From Bacillales bacterium (lineage in GTDB: Bacteria; Bacillota; Bacilli; Bacillales; DASSOY01): a DNA stretch of 62,197 nucleotides. The notes below the pieces were generated by a model, which saw nothing but the letters and a program-made list of their open reading frames with translations, had not been told where the DNA came from and searched no databases. The DNA is taken from positions 1-62,197 of the forward strand of contig DASSOY010000090.1 in assembly GCA_035700025.1 (NCBI GenBank). The letters are read 5' to 3'. A program made the translations under genes and the position numbers. How positions within the stretch are numbered: the first letter of the stretch is position 1; each line of letters opens with the position of its first letter. Positions 35,017 through 44,684 of the stretch are shown here, piece after piece.

Positions 35017-35874
35017 ATGGATCAATACGAAAACAAGAGTCCAGAAAACGTAAGTCCTGCAAATGTCGGTCCGAATGAAATGCCGCAAAACGTAAGTCCC
35101 GCTGCCTTCGGGCAAAACATCCCGACGGGCTATGCACCGCAGTCGGTCAGCCCGATGGGCATGGGAGCAAATGCAAATCCGAATTTGCTGCCGCAAGGGA
35201 TCAGCCCGGCGCACATGGGAGCAAATTTCATGCCGCAAGGGATCAGCCCGGCGGAGATGGGCGCGAATTTTATGCCGCAAGCGGTCAGCCCCGCATACTC
35301 GGGCGCGCCCGGATTTGAGAGTCCGGCGATGAAATCGCCGTGCGGCAAATCGAATATGATGCCGCAAGGGATCAGCCCGGCGGAAATGGGAGCGAATTTC
35401 ATTCCGCAAGGGATCAGCCCGGCGGAAATGGGAGCGAACTTCATGCCGCAGGGTGTCAGCCCAGCACAGATGGGAGCGAACTTCATGCCGCAAGGAGTCA
35501 GCCCAGCGGAAATGGGAGCGAACTTCATGCCGCAAGGGGTAAGTCCGGCTTATATGGGTCCCGAACACAAAAAGAAGATGTATGACTTGGCAAAGAAACA
35601 CATGAATCAGCATGTGACGATCAATACGGTCGATGGAAACCAGTTTAATGCATATATTAAAGACGTCGATGCGGAGAATCTATATATTGAAATCGAACCC
35701 GAGGGGAATGAGTCGTTCGAGAACGAACAGCGCGAAGACGAACAAGATGAACGTCTCTGGGGATATCCCGGCTTCGGCTATGGGTACCCTTACGGATTCG
35801 GATTCCCGGGATACGGATCGTTTGTCATCCCTCTTGCATTCCTGGCAGGTCTCTCGGCCGGAGCCATCTGGTAA
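35017..35874 (+). CDS. Protein with 14-residue PQGxSPAxMGANF repeats
   Basis: 285 residues. Residues 8-56 hold degenerate and residues 57-184 near-perfect copies of a 14-residue unit M-P-Q-G-I/V-S-P-A-x-M-G-A-N-F (about eleven copies, with one spacer at 101-113 containing SPCGKSN). Then comes a compact domain (VTINTVDGNQFNAYIKDVDAENLYIEI style, 199-230), like the small LSm-type domain of some spore-coat-associated proteins, an acidic linker, an aromatic GYPGFGYGYPYGFG stretch and a hydrophobic end PLAFLAGLSAG. No signal peptide. AGGAGG lies before ATG 35017. I do not recognise the whole protein; a spore surface structural role is a guess. Confidence 0.8.
   Translation: MDQYENKSPENVSPANVGPNEMPQNVSPAAFGQNIPTGYAPQSVSPMGMGANANPNLLPQGISPAHMGANFMPQGISPAEMGANFMPQAVSPAYSGAPGFESPAMKSPCGKSNMMPQGISPAEMGANFIPQGISPAEMGANFMPQGVSPAQMGANFMPQGVSPAEMGANFMPQGVSPAYMGPEHKKKMYDLAKKHMNQHVTINTVDGNQFNAYIKDVDAENLYIEIEPEGNESFENEQREDEQDERLWGYPGFGYGYPYGFGFPGYGSFVIPLAFLAGLSAGAIW
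35038..35568 (+). repeat. 42-base tandem coding repeats
   Basis: The DNA behind the 14-residue units. The units from 35185 on are almost identical (for example ATGCCGCAAGGGATCAGCCC opening several of them), which points to recent copying by slippage or unequal exchange; earlier units are worn. Confidence 0.9.
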
Positions 35875-35882
35875 TCAACGAT

Positions 35883-35917
35883 GCATCAACCGTTTTGGCG
35901 GTTGATGCTTTTCTTTT
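35883..35917 (+). terminator. Terminator after repeat-protein gene
   Basis: Ten-base perfect stem GCATCAACCG / CGGTTGATGC followed by TTTTCTTTT. Confidence 0.88.
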
Positions 35918-36088
35918 GCAAGAAGATTGGTCGACTCCGGAAAGTCCAATGCTCTGCAGGCCGTGTTGCTTAAGCTTCGGTCGGTTCTTGCTGCCGCGGA
36001 GATGAAAGCCCGAGTGGCCAGATGCCGTTTCATGATTGTCCCCCGCGCCATAGTGTGTACAACAAAGAAAGCGAGGCGAGGGGGAACT

Positions 36089-36829
36089 ATGACTTACTTG
36101 AAACGGGTATTTCAATTGGACGAACAATGGTGTCATGTCCGGCTTCCGGATCATCCTAACGGGTATTGCGTAATGATTCTCGGAGATTTGAACCATTTCG
36201 TGAACGAATCGCGCAGTTTGTGGGAGGAATCGGAACAGCGGCGTCATCTAGTCGAAACGCTGTTGGATAACGGTTATACCGTTTTCTATTCTCACTTGTA
36301 CGGAGCCCATTGGGGAAATGATGATTCCATCAAGCTGTCCGAAGATTTGATTCATCATGTTTTGTCCAAAGGGATCTTAAACGAAAGAATCCATCTGCTG
36401 GCCGAAGGAATCGGTGCGTTAACGGCTCTAGGTTTGATGGAGAGAAACGGACGGAAAATCCGTTCCGCGGCATTCGTGAATCCGTGTCTCGACCTGAAAG
36501 CATATGTAAATGAAGCGGCGGAAACGCGATGGTCTTACAAAAAATTAATAAAACAGTTGGCGGATGCGTATCAATTACCTGTCGAGTCGATTCACGAAGT
36601 GATCGAAGACAAGCACGACATAACGGCTTTGAATGCGAAAGTCCCGGTAAAAATTTGGCATTCGACATCGAGTCACGTTTATCCATTCAAGGTACACAGC
36701 AGGGTTTACGCGGCATACAGAAAGAAGCAGGGGGCGCCCGTTAGTCTGCTGCTGCATTACCCGGAAAAGCGTTTTTATTTTAACGAACCCTTGGTTGCGT
36801 TTTTTCATAATCATGAGGCAGAATTGTAA
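36089..36829 (+). CDS. Putative alpha/beta-hydrolase-like protein
   Basis: 246 residues with a hydrolase-like arrangement: VMILGDLNHFVNES near the start, a nucleophile-elbow-like LLAEGIGALTALG in which the usual serine is replaced by glycine/glutamate context, and late VPVKIWHSTSSHVYPF with HYPEKRFYF at the end. The missing clear G-x-S-x-G argues that it may be catalytically altered. Position before fabH resembles yjaU in B. subtilis. ATG 36089 follows GAGGGGGA; the upstream frame has no site. Confidence 0.6.
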   Translation: MTYLKRVFQLDEQWCHVRLPDHPNGYCVMILGDLNHFVNESRSLWEESEQRRHLVETLLDNGYTVFYSHLYGAHWGNDDSIKLSEDLIHHVLSKGILNERIHLLAEGIGALTALGLMERNGRKIRSAAFVNPCLDLKAYVNEAAETRWSYKKLIKQLADAYQLPVESIHEVIEDKHDITALNAKVPVKIWHSTSSHVYPFKVHSRVYAAYRKKQGAPVSLLLHYPEKRFYFNEPLVAFFHNHEAEL

Positions 36830-37005
36830 ATGGAAATCGCTGGGCGAAACGATCGGGGCCATGTGTACGAATGTGTTGCAACAGTAAGGGAATTTCTATA
36901 CGATAAACGTAGTTGACGAATCAATCATCGTTCTCTTGCCGACGTTTTCGTTATTCCGAGTTGAGCACGTTTTTTCGGAGGTGAAGATCCCGCTTGCAAT
37001 GGGCA

Positions 37006-37033
37006 TGAAAAAACCGCCGGCGTTCCGGCGGGA
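37006..37033 (-). terminator. Terminator of YppG-like gene (minus strand)
   Basis: CCGCCGG / CCGGCGG stem, loop CGTT; read on the minus strand it is followed by a T run. Confidence 0.85.
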
Positions 37034-37034
37034 A

Positions 37035-37334
37035 TTATTTCTTTTTTGAAAGCAAATCGATGATGGGGCCGAGTTTCTTTAAAGCGGGGCCGACCTGGTT
37101 GGCCATTTTCATTGCTTGATCGACGCCGCCTTTAATTTTGTTCATGTCCAAGTTGCCGTCCTTCGTCATGAAAGGGCTGAGAATCGACTGAAGGGTGTCA
37201 TTTGCATCGCTGGTTGGCTTGGCCGATTCTTTGTTATTTTGTCGCTGGTTTTGTTGCGGCGGGGCCGGCGGAGTTCCGAACAAGAAATCCGACCACGGAT
37301 CCGCAGGTGGACGTTGATTTCTATCGTCTGCCAT
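37035..37334 (-). CDS. YppG-like small protein
   Basis: 99 residues: a disordered Pro/Gln/Asn-rich first half (TPPAPPQQNQRQNN) and a C-terminal half SILSPFMTKDGNLDMNKI followed by VDQAMKMANQVGPALKKLG, which follows the pattern of YppG/YqfQ-type Bacillus proteins (file-like motif F-x-x-x-D-G-x-x-D-x-x-K). These families are of unknown function, often linked to spores. GAAGGAGG precedes ATG 37334. Confidence 0.65.
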   Translation of the reverse strand: MADDRNQRPPADPWSDFLFGTPPAPPQQNQRQNNKESAKPTSDANDTLQSILSPFMTKDGNLDMNKIKGGVDQAMKMANQVGPALKKLGPIIDLLSKKK

Positions 37335-37438
37335 TGGTAAACCTCCTTCGAGTACGTCTTTCTGCCATCGTATGTAGATGAGAACTTTCCATACAGGGCG
37401 GGAACCCCTGAAAATAACAAATTAGGCGTAGTTCTCCA

Positions 37439-37484
37439 TGGACAAAACGAGTGAAATCTATTAAAATTATGACCTAGTCATAAT
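37439..37484 (+). promoter_or_regulatory. fabHF promoter with FapR-like operator
   Basis: TGGACA (37439-37444), 17-base spacer and TAAAAT (37462-37467). A perfect palindrome ATTATGACCTAGTCATAAT (37466-37484) overlaps the -10 and start region; its GACCTAGTC core matches the FapR operator pattern of Bacillus fatty-acid genes. Repression released by malonyl-CoA is the expected control. Confidence 0.85.
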
Positions 37485-37532
37485 ATGAACTATCAACACA
37501 TCATCAACCGTTAAGCGGAGGGAGCAAATCGA

Positions 37533-38465
37533 ATGAATGTCGGGATTTTGGGAATCGGAAGATACGAGTCGGAGAAGGTTTTAACCAACAAAGACCTTGA
37601 AGGAATGATGGATACATCAGACGAATGGATTCGAACGAGAACTGGGATTGAGGAACGGCGCGTGGCACCTGAAGGTGTCGATACATCGGACATGTCGTAC
37701 GAAGCAGCGAAAAAAGCTTTGGATGCGGCCGGGCTTACGGCGCAGGAACTTGATTTGATTATCGTCGCCACCGTAACGTCTGATTACCCGTTTCCGTCGG
37801 TCGCTTGCATGATTCAAGAGCGTCTCGGTGCCAAGCAGGCAGCGGCATTTGATATTGGCGCAGCATGTGCCGGATTTATGTACGGCATGATCACAGCGAA
37901 ACAATTCATCGAAAACGGCGTCTATTCGAAAATCCTTATCGTAGGCGCAGAAAAACTAACAAAAATCATCGATTGGACCGATAGAAGTACTGCGGTATTG
38001 TTCGGGGACGGTGCCGGGGCAGTCATCCTTGGCGAAGTGTCCGAGGGCAAAGGGATCCTATCTTTTGAACTCGGAGCCGACGGTTCGGGTGGTAAACATT
38101 TATATCAAGATGAATATATAAAAATGAACGGACGCGAAGTGTTCAAGTTCGCTGTCCGGCAAATGGGTGAGACGGCCGTAAATGTGATCGAGAAAGCCGG
38201 TCTTACAGCTGAAGACATCAATTTCTTCATTCCGCATCAAGCGAACGTGAGAATCATGGAAGCGGCAAGGCAGCGCCTAGACGTTCCGAAAGAAAGAATG
38301 GCTTTTTCCGTTCATAAATACGGGAACACATCATCCGCCTCGATTCCGATCGCGCTCGTGGAGGAACTCGAAAAAGGAACGATAAAAGACGGGGATCTTA
38401 TAGTACTCGTCGGTTTCGGCGGGGGCTTGACTTGGGGCGGCATAGCCCTTCGCTGGGGACAATAG
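37533..38465 (+). CDS. fabH: Beta-ketoacyl-ACP synthase III
   Basis: Starts fatty-acid chains by condensing acyl-CoA with malonyl-ACP. 310 residues with the full triad: Cys112 in [10 protein letters not shown], His in [10 protein letters not shown] and Asn in [22 protein letters not shown]-type site before ATG 37533. First gene of a fabH-fabF operon, 15 bases from fabF. Confidence 0.96.
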   Translation: MNVGILGIGRYESEKVLTNKDLEGMMDTSDEWIRTRTGIEERRVAPEGVDTSDMSYEAAKKALDAAGLTAQELDLIIVATVTSDYPFPSVACMIQERLGAKQAAAFDIGAACAGFMYGMITAKQFIENGVYSKILIVGAEKLTKIIDWTDRSTAVLFGDGAGAVILGEVSEGKGILSFELGADGSGGKHLYQDEYIKMNGREVFKFAVRQMGETAVNVIEKAGLTAEDINFFIPHQANVRIMEAARQRLDVPKERMAFSVHKYGNTSSASIPIALVEELEKGTIKDGDLIVLVGFGGGLTWGGIALRWGQ

Positions 38466-38480
38466 AAAGGAGTACGTGTC

Positions 38481-39725
38481 ATGGAAAAAAAACGTGTGGT
38501 TGTTACCGGTTTGGGTGCGGTTACCCCGCTCGGCAATAATGTTGGAACGACATGGAAAAATGCAGTTGCCGGAGTCAACGGAGTCGCGGAAGTAACGCGC
38601 GTCGATGCTTCGCAGTTTCCTGCCAAAGTTGCAGGTGAAGCGCGAGATTTTGATCCTTCCGAGTACATTGAAAAAAAGGAACTACGGAAAATGGATCGCT
38701 TTACCCACTTTGCCATGGCTGCATCGCTCATGGCGGTTAAAGATGCCGACTTGACGATTGACGAAAACAATGCCGACCGCGTCGGCGTTTGGCTCGGATC
38801 AGGCATTGGCGGAATGGCTACTTATGAAGAGCAAGTGAAAGTATTCGTTGAAAAAGGCTACCGCCGCGTCAGTCCGTTTTTCGTTCCGATGATCATTCCC
38901 GACATGGCGGCGGGACGTGTTTCGATGGAGATCGGTGCTAAAGGGATTAGCGCCTGTACGGTTACCGCTTGCGCGACGGGAACGAATTCGATCGGAGATG
39001 CATTCAAGTTGATCCAGCGCGGGGACGCGGACGTCATGATTACCGGTGGTTGCGAAGCCTCGCTGACGAATATGGCCTTTGCTGGATTCAGTGTGATGAA
39101 GGCGTTATCGACCAATCCGGATCCGAATTCAGCCAGTCGACCTTTTGACGCTAACCGCGACGGGTTCGTCATGGGCGAGGGAGCCGGTGTCATGGTGCTG
39201 GAATCTTTGGAATCCGCACTTAACAGGGGGGCTCACATTTACGCCGAGATTGTCGGATACGGGGCCACTTCCGATGCTTATCACATTACCGCGCCGTTGG
39301 AAGATGGAAGCGGCGGAGCGCGTGCGATGCGTCAAGCGCTTGATGACGCCGGCGTCGAACTCGACGAGGTCGGCTATTTGAACGCGCACGGGACAAGCAC
39401 ACCGCCGAACGACGCAATGGAAACGGCTGCAATCAAGACGGTGTTCGGGGAACACGCATACCGTCTTCCGATAAGCTCCACGAAATCAATGACCGGGCAT
39501 TTGCTCGGGGCGACCGGAGGCGTCGAAGCAATCTTTTGCGTCAAGGCGCTTGAAGACGCGATTTTGCCGCCGACGATTCATTATGAAACGCCCGATCCGA
39601 ACTGTGATCTCGATTATATTCCGAACGAAGCGAGAAAAGCGGACGGCCTCGAAGTAAGCATGAGCAATTCTTTCGGATTCGGCGGACATAACGCAACGCT
39701 CGTTTTCAAAAAATACCATTCTTAA
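38481..39725 (+). CDS. fabF: Beta-ketoacyl-ACP synthase II
   Basis: Elongating condensing enzyme of type II fatty-acid synthesis. 414 residues. Nucleophile Cys164 in [13 protein letters not shown], with the two catalytic histidines in [11 protein letters not shown] and [19 protein letters not shown] precedes ATG. A strong terminator follows. Confidence 0.97.
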   Translation: MEKKRVVVTGLGAVTPLGNNVGTTWKNAVAGVNGVAEVTRVDASQFPAKVAGEARDFDPSEYIEKKELRKMDRFTHFAMAASLMAVKDADLTIDENNADRVGVWLGSGIGGMATYEEQVKVFVEKGYRRVSPFFVPMIIPDMAAGRVSMEIGAKGISACTVTACATGTNSIGDAFKLIQRGDADVMITGGCEASLTNMAFAGFSVMKALSTNPDPNSASRPFDANRDGFVMGEGAGVMVLESLESALNRGAHIYAEIVGYGATSDAYHITAPLEDGSGGARAMRQALDDAGVELDEVGYLNAHGTSTPPNDAMETAAIKTVFGEHAYRLPISSTKSMTGHLLGATGGVEAIFCVKALEDAILPPTIHYETPDPNCDLDYIPNEARKADGLEVSMSNSFGFGGHNATLVFKKYHS

Positions 39726-39732
39726 GTATTCT

Positions 39733-39774
39733 CATCCCCTCAAGCGAAGCTGGCTTGAGGGGATGTCTTTTTTT
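39733..39774 (+). terminator. Terminator after fabF
   Basis: Thirteen-base perfect stem CATCCCCTCAAGC / GCTTGAGGGGATG with a seven-base loop, then TCTTTTTTT. Confidence 0.92.
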
Positions 39775-39841
39775 CGGCATATTCCGATCGGCCGTTCAAT
39801 AAACTGGGTAACAGGACGAGCAATGAGGGAGAACGCATATT

Positions 39842-40051
39842 ATGGTTATTCGCTTCTTTTTGCTTATGATCGGATTTGGACTTGCCGTCGGCGGGGGTGT
39901 CACGGTCATTCTTTACATGAATTTAATGGCCGTCGGCCATGGGTTCGGGCAATATTTGCTTTTTATGGTGACGCGCGTGGAGTTTTATATTTTCTTGACC
40001 GGGCTGTCTCTTATATGGGGGAGCTTGTTTTTGCCGTGGGATCGTTCATGA
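39842..40051 (+). CDS. Small two-helix membrane protein
   Basis: 69 residues with two membrane helices (about 4-29 and 40-63) and a short polar end FLPWDRS. ATG 39842 lies about ten bases after GAGGGAG. Not recognised; it fills the space between fabF and yjbA. Confidence 0.65.
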   Translation: MVIRFFLLMIGFGLAVGGGVTVILYMNLMAVGHGFGQYLLFMVTRVEFYIFLTGLSLIWGSLFLPWDRS

Positions 40052-40123
40052 AAATTGTGGAATAAATCAACTTTCCTCTGACCATACTGTGGGTACAAAT
40101 CCGTGTAAGCGAGGGGTTTTCAC

Positions 40124-40882
40124 ATGCAGTATTTAGGAGACGTTTGGGTCAACTGGTTTGAGGGAGAAGAAAATGGCTACAATGTTTGCGAGTTTCATGA
40201 ATGGCGGAAAGAAGACGTTATTGAATTGCTCGATCAAGTTCCCGTTTTGAAAATCGAACCCGTCTTGTTTGACCAAATCGAGAATGATTTGGCGGATTTG
40301 CCTGCCGACTTGCTGGCAGACGTACATAACAAAAGCTTCATACGGAAAAACAATCAGCGCCAGAGCATCGAATATTGTTTTATTGCATATGACGGGATGC
40401 GGATCCTCGCGGTCGACACAATGGGGTACCGGATTCCGGTCCGCAAGAGCCGTCTGATTCCGCGACAGGAACAGGTGGTTGCAGAGAAGATGAAGGATGA
40501 AAAAACGAGCGTCTATCGTTTCGATAATGACCGGGCTTTGAAGAATTTTCACATTCTTTCTCCCGATCCCCGCTGGATGAGAGGGTTGACGAGACGAGAA
40601 CGGAAGTTGAAACAATTGTTGTTCATGGCGCTCGATCAGCTTCACGCATCGGGAACAACAGCCGAAGTACGGTATTGGTATACCGAGTGGGTGCCGAAAA
40701 AGTATTTTGAAATCCAGACGATGCATTTCGAAGAAGCGTGGCACCAATTGTACGCGGAATTACAAATCGGGTGGTCCGATCACCATTACGACATTTGCGA
40801 GCGAATCATTAAGGGACAACCTTTTTTCGAAAATCTTTGGGAAGCGGAACACGGAAAACGAGTCAATGAACAAAATCATTAA
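40124..40882 (+). CDS. yjbA: YjbA-family protein (UPF0736)
   Basis: 252-residue soluble protein of the YjbA family; start [20 protein letters not shown] and the motif [19 protein letters not shown] are characteristic. Function unknown. ATG 40124 has a GCGAGGGG-type site. A terminator follows directly. Confidence 0.88.
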   Translation: MQYLGDVWVNWFEGEENGYNVCEFHEWRKEDVIELLDQVPVLKIEPVLFDQIENDLADLPADLLADVHNKSFIRKNNQRQSIEYCFIAYDGMRILAVDTMGYRIPVRKSRLIPRQEQVVAEKMKDEKTSVYRFDNDRALKNFHILSPDPRWMRGLTRRERKLKQLLFMALDQLHASGTTAEVRYWYTEWVPKKYFEIQTMHFEEAWHQLYAELQIGWSDHHYDICERIIKGQPFFENLWEAEHGKRVNEQNH

Positions 40883-40883
40883 T

Positions 40884-40916
40884 GAGCGGCCGCGGAAATG
40901 GCGGTTGCTCTTTTTT
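40884..40916 (+). terminator. Terminator after yjbA
   Basis: GAGCGGCCGC / GCGGTTGCTC stem with two G-U pairs, then six T residues. Confidence 0.8.
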
Positions 40917-41081
40917 ATTTGCTGCCCTCAGCTCATTTTTAAGTACGCATCTGTAAAACAAAAATGCGTGGTTTTTCAAAAATGAAGGAAAAGTGGATAA
41001 ATTTATAGTATCATGAGTCGAGAGGGAAGCCGATTCGTTATGGCAAACGCCAAGTGTCATACAAATAAAGGGGGTTTTTAC

Positions 41082-42656
41082 TTGGCGAAATTCATGAAAA
41101 GCAGGAAGTGGGGAACGATCGGGATACCGATCGCCATGCTGTTGATTTTAAGTGCTTTGTTATTGTTCCGCAATCTTCAACTGCAACAAGTGCTTCCGAG
41201 TGAGGGGTGGAGCCGCTCAATCCAATTACCCGCAATAGCATCCGGAAGGGACTATCCCTTCTTAAGGGAAGCGGACGGGAAATTTGAAATTTACACACGA
41301 GGAAAAACCGAACTCCACCGTCTTGTGGTAGATTCTGAACTGAACGTCGTCAACGATTCGAAACTCGCGGTGAAGATCGCCGCCGACAAACCGTTTTGGG
41401 CAGGAAACCACAAGGTTGTTTATTTGAAAAAAGATCAATTGATGCTCAACGACGAAGGGAAAAATTCGGTTTTGGCGTCAAGTGTTGACGGCATGCAAGC
41501 TGCTGGAGACAATCTGATCCTATGGAAAGGGACGAAATTGTACAAAGTCGATGTGTCGAGCTTTCAATTAAACAAAATTGGTGAGACACAACATTGGATC
41601 AAACATGTCGTTCTGGATAAAGAAAAAGACTCGTTTCTTGTCGTCTCCGTTCCCGACGGCGAACATATGCAAACTGTATTTTTCAAGAAAACCGGGAAGA
41701 ACTATAAACGCTTTCCGCTGTTTACGATCCCAACATCTCCGAATACCAGTGTTGCAGGTTTCGATTTCGCCGTCAACGGAAAGGAAGTGAAAGTTTCCTA
41801 TTCAGCCTACGTAGCGGGGGCAGGCGGAGCGCGGAGAGACAATTATCTCGGCAGCGCCGTCTTGCAAAGCCCGAAACCGAAAACTTCGGTAAATCTTATT
41901 CGATCGATTCACGATGAAGAGACGAAGGCAGCGATTCCGGAGGCCGCCTTCAGCCGAATTTCATATGTAAAAGGGGAACCGGTCATTTTGCTCACCGGAC
42001 GAGGGATTTTGCCGACAGGCGTCGAAGCGGACAGCGTATTCCGAGCGGTAAATGAAAACGGTCAATGGACAGCGTCGCGGATCAGTTCCACGAACGGACC
42101 TTCGGAAAACCCTTTCTGGCTGAACGACCAGACGGTGTTATGGTTTGATTTTGACGATTACGAACGGTACCGACTAGAGGGCGCAAGTCAAGATCCTGAA
42201 GTCATATCGGAGAGTTTGCAGCTGCGCAGCGAGGATTGGGCAAATGCGTTCAACCATATGCTGCCCACGTTAACAGGGTCTTTGCTCATGTTCTTTTATG
42301 CGAGTTTTCTCTGGGCATTGCCGGTCGGACTTTTTCTAGTCATTTTAATGATTACGAGCATTACGATGATGGAACGAAATCCGTCCTGGATTCTGTATGT
42401 CTCGATCGCCTTATATTTAGGCATGCAGTTGTATTTCATCCAAACCCTTCTGACGGAAACATTTTTCCGGTATGCGCCCGAATATTTAACTTTCCCCGGA
42501 GGGATCTATATCGTTCCGGTCATTTTGGCGGCAGCTTCATGGTTTATTTTACGCGCGGTTGGGACAGAAGACTGGGGAGTCATTGCACGAACGAGCTATT
42601 TTATCGGTATCGACGGTCTCATGCTCGCGTTTCTAATGGGTCCTTACATGATTTAA
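41082..42656 (+). CDS. Large membrane protein with extracytoplasmic sensor-like domain
   Basis: 524 residues. One N-terminal membrane helix (about 12-30), a beta-rich outer region of about 365 residues with WD/propeller-like short strands (KTELHRLVVDSELNVVN, LWKGTKLYKVDVSSF, and similar), then four C-terminal helices (about 405-428, 438-458, 470-490, 500-522). No enzyme motif is visible. TTG 41082 follows AAAGGGGG by seven bases. I do not recognise the family. It stands alone between yjbA and trpS, a place where B. subtilis has no such gene in my recollection. Confidence 0.7.
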   Translation: MAKFMKSRKWGTIGIPIAMLLILSALLLFRNLQLQQVLPSEGWSRSIQLPAIASGRDYPFLREADGKFEIYTRGKTELHRLVVDSELNVVNDSKLAVKIAADKPFWAGNHKVVYLKKDQLMLNDEGKNSVLASSVDGMQAAGDNLILWKGTKLYKVDVSSFQLNKIGETQHWIKHVVLDKEKDSFLVVSVPDGEHMQTVFFKKTGKNYKRFPLFTIPTSPNTSVAGFDFAVNGKEVKVSYSAYVAGAGGARRDNYLGSAVLQSPKPKTSVNLIRSIHDEETKAAIPEAAFSRISYVKGEPVILLTGRGILPTGVEADSVFRAVNENGQWTASRISSTNGPSENPFWLNDQTVLWFDFDDYERYRLEGASQDPEVISESLQLRSEDWANAFNHMLPTLTGSLLMFFYASFLWALPVGLFLVILMITSITMMERNPSWILYVSIALYLGMQLYFIQTLLTETFFRYAPEYLTFPGGIYIVPVILAAASWFILRAVGTEDWGVIARTSYFIGIDGLMLAFLMGPYMI

Positions 42657-42662
42657 GACACA

Positions 42663-42697
42663 AAAACACCCTCGTTGTTTCCTCCCGAGGGTGTTTT
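42663..42697. terminator. Bidirectional terminator between membrane gene and trpS
   Basis: Twelve-base perfect stem AAAACACCCTCG / CGAGGGTGTTTT with an eleven-base loop between converging genes. Confidence 0.9.
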
Positions 42698-42727
42698 GCT
42701 TTTTTTCGCTTTTCGTTTACGGTTGTT

Positions 42728-43711
<984 letters not shown>

Positions 43712-43740
43712 TCATCGTCCTTTCTCTTATCAAAATAAAA

Positions 43741-44003
43741 AAGTTCATCCATCCACATCGGGACGAATGAACCGCGGTACCACCCTTATAGTCCCGTCCT
43801 TTGACGGAACCGCTTGAGTCCGAGGAGGCCGACGAGCTTCCCCGGTTTTCTTTGTAACGCCTGAAAATGACGCCGAAGCCTACTCCTTATCGTTTCGGTT
43901 CGGAGCTCCGAAGCCCATTCCGCACCGTCCGCTTCCCGTTCGCACCAACCACGGGCTCTCTGCAAGCTTTTGAATGCGTACTTTCTTCATCATCGCCGAA
44001 TTG
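43741..44003 (-). ncRNA. T-box riboswitch (tryptophan)
   Basis: On the minus strand: stem I with the AGAGAGCCC and GGTTGGTGCGAA landmarks, a specifier-region GAATGGGC that places the TGG (Trp) codon, the T-box core AGGGTGGTACCGCGG (43786-43772), and a terminator GTTCAT...ATGAAC with a T run (43772-43738). The antiterminator would pair with the uncharged tRNA-Trp end. It controls trpS. Confidence 0.93.
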
Positions 44004-44050
44004 AACGTGTTTTTAACTTGAAAGAAGTATACAAAAGTTTCGCTGGAAAA

Positions 44051-44416
44051 TCAAACAATGTAAGAAAGTATCATCGTAACAATGAATAAGATCCCGCCGA
44101 CAATCAAAAGCGGATAAGTAATCGAAAATGAAACGGGTTTCGGAATGTCGTCTTCATCGTCGCCTTCCAGCAGTTTCCCCATCTTCGTTCCTTTTCTGAA
44201 AAACCGTCGGAAACTGTATACGATCGCATTGAAAAAGCCTCCGGAAATAACGAACAACGATGCGCCGACGATGAGCAGCAACAACGACGCAAGAAAGGCA
44301 GCATTGATCACCGAAAGAAGGCTCCATTCGGAAGAATTAACGGTTGCAAACATTGCTGCCAATATCAAGCTGAATAAAACAATTGCCGAATATATCCAAA
44401 TTTGTCGAAACTGCAT
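44051..44416 (-). CDS. DUF3899-family membrane protein
   Basis: 121 residues with three helices (about 7-25, 35-60 and 97-120) separated by a basic loop SFRRFFRKGTKMGKL and an acidic EGDDEDD patch, as in DUF3899 proteins. Unknown function. TTGGAGG precedes ATG 44416. It lies upstream of the trpS T-box on the same strand. Confidence 0.7.
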   Translation of the reverse strand: MQFRQIWIYSAIVLFSLILAAMFATVNSSEWSLLSVINAAFLASLLLLIVGASLFVISGGFFNAIVYSFRRFFRKGTKMGKLLEGDDEDDIPKPVSFSITYPLLIVGGILFIVTMILSYIV

Positions 44417-44564
44417 AATAACCTCCAACAGAAGTCCTTTGTCTACAAGTGTAACACATTTAAGATGAATGTTTACGCGCGGTTAAACTGGGTCTTTGGA
44501 CCTAATTTCTGTTATCGGAACGTAATGAACAAAGGGTTTTTTGAAAAATACATGGAAAAAATAA

Positions 44565-44592
44565 TGCAAAAGTGTGAAGAAACTAGTATAAT
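44565..44592 (+). promoter_or_regulatory. Possible oppA promoter
   Basis: TGCAAA, 16-base spacer and TATAAT, 92 bases before the oppA start. The -35 is poor. Confidence 0.4.
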
Positions 44593-44684
44593 ACTGTTTG
44601 TAGATCCGTTGCACAACAAATCTGACAGTTCGTGAAACCGGAATCTACGAAATTATCATAACCTTTAAGGGAGGTCATACCTGC

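Noticed and set aside
35130..35528. Periodic minus- and plus-frame products, and possible CRISPR-like repeat
   Set aside because: They mirror the 42-base coding repeats of the 35017 gene; there are no spacers of constant length and no cas genes.
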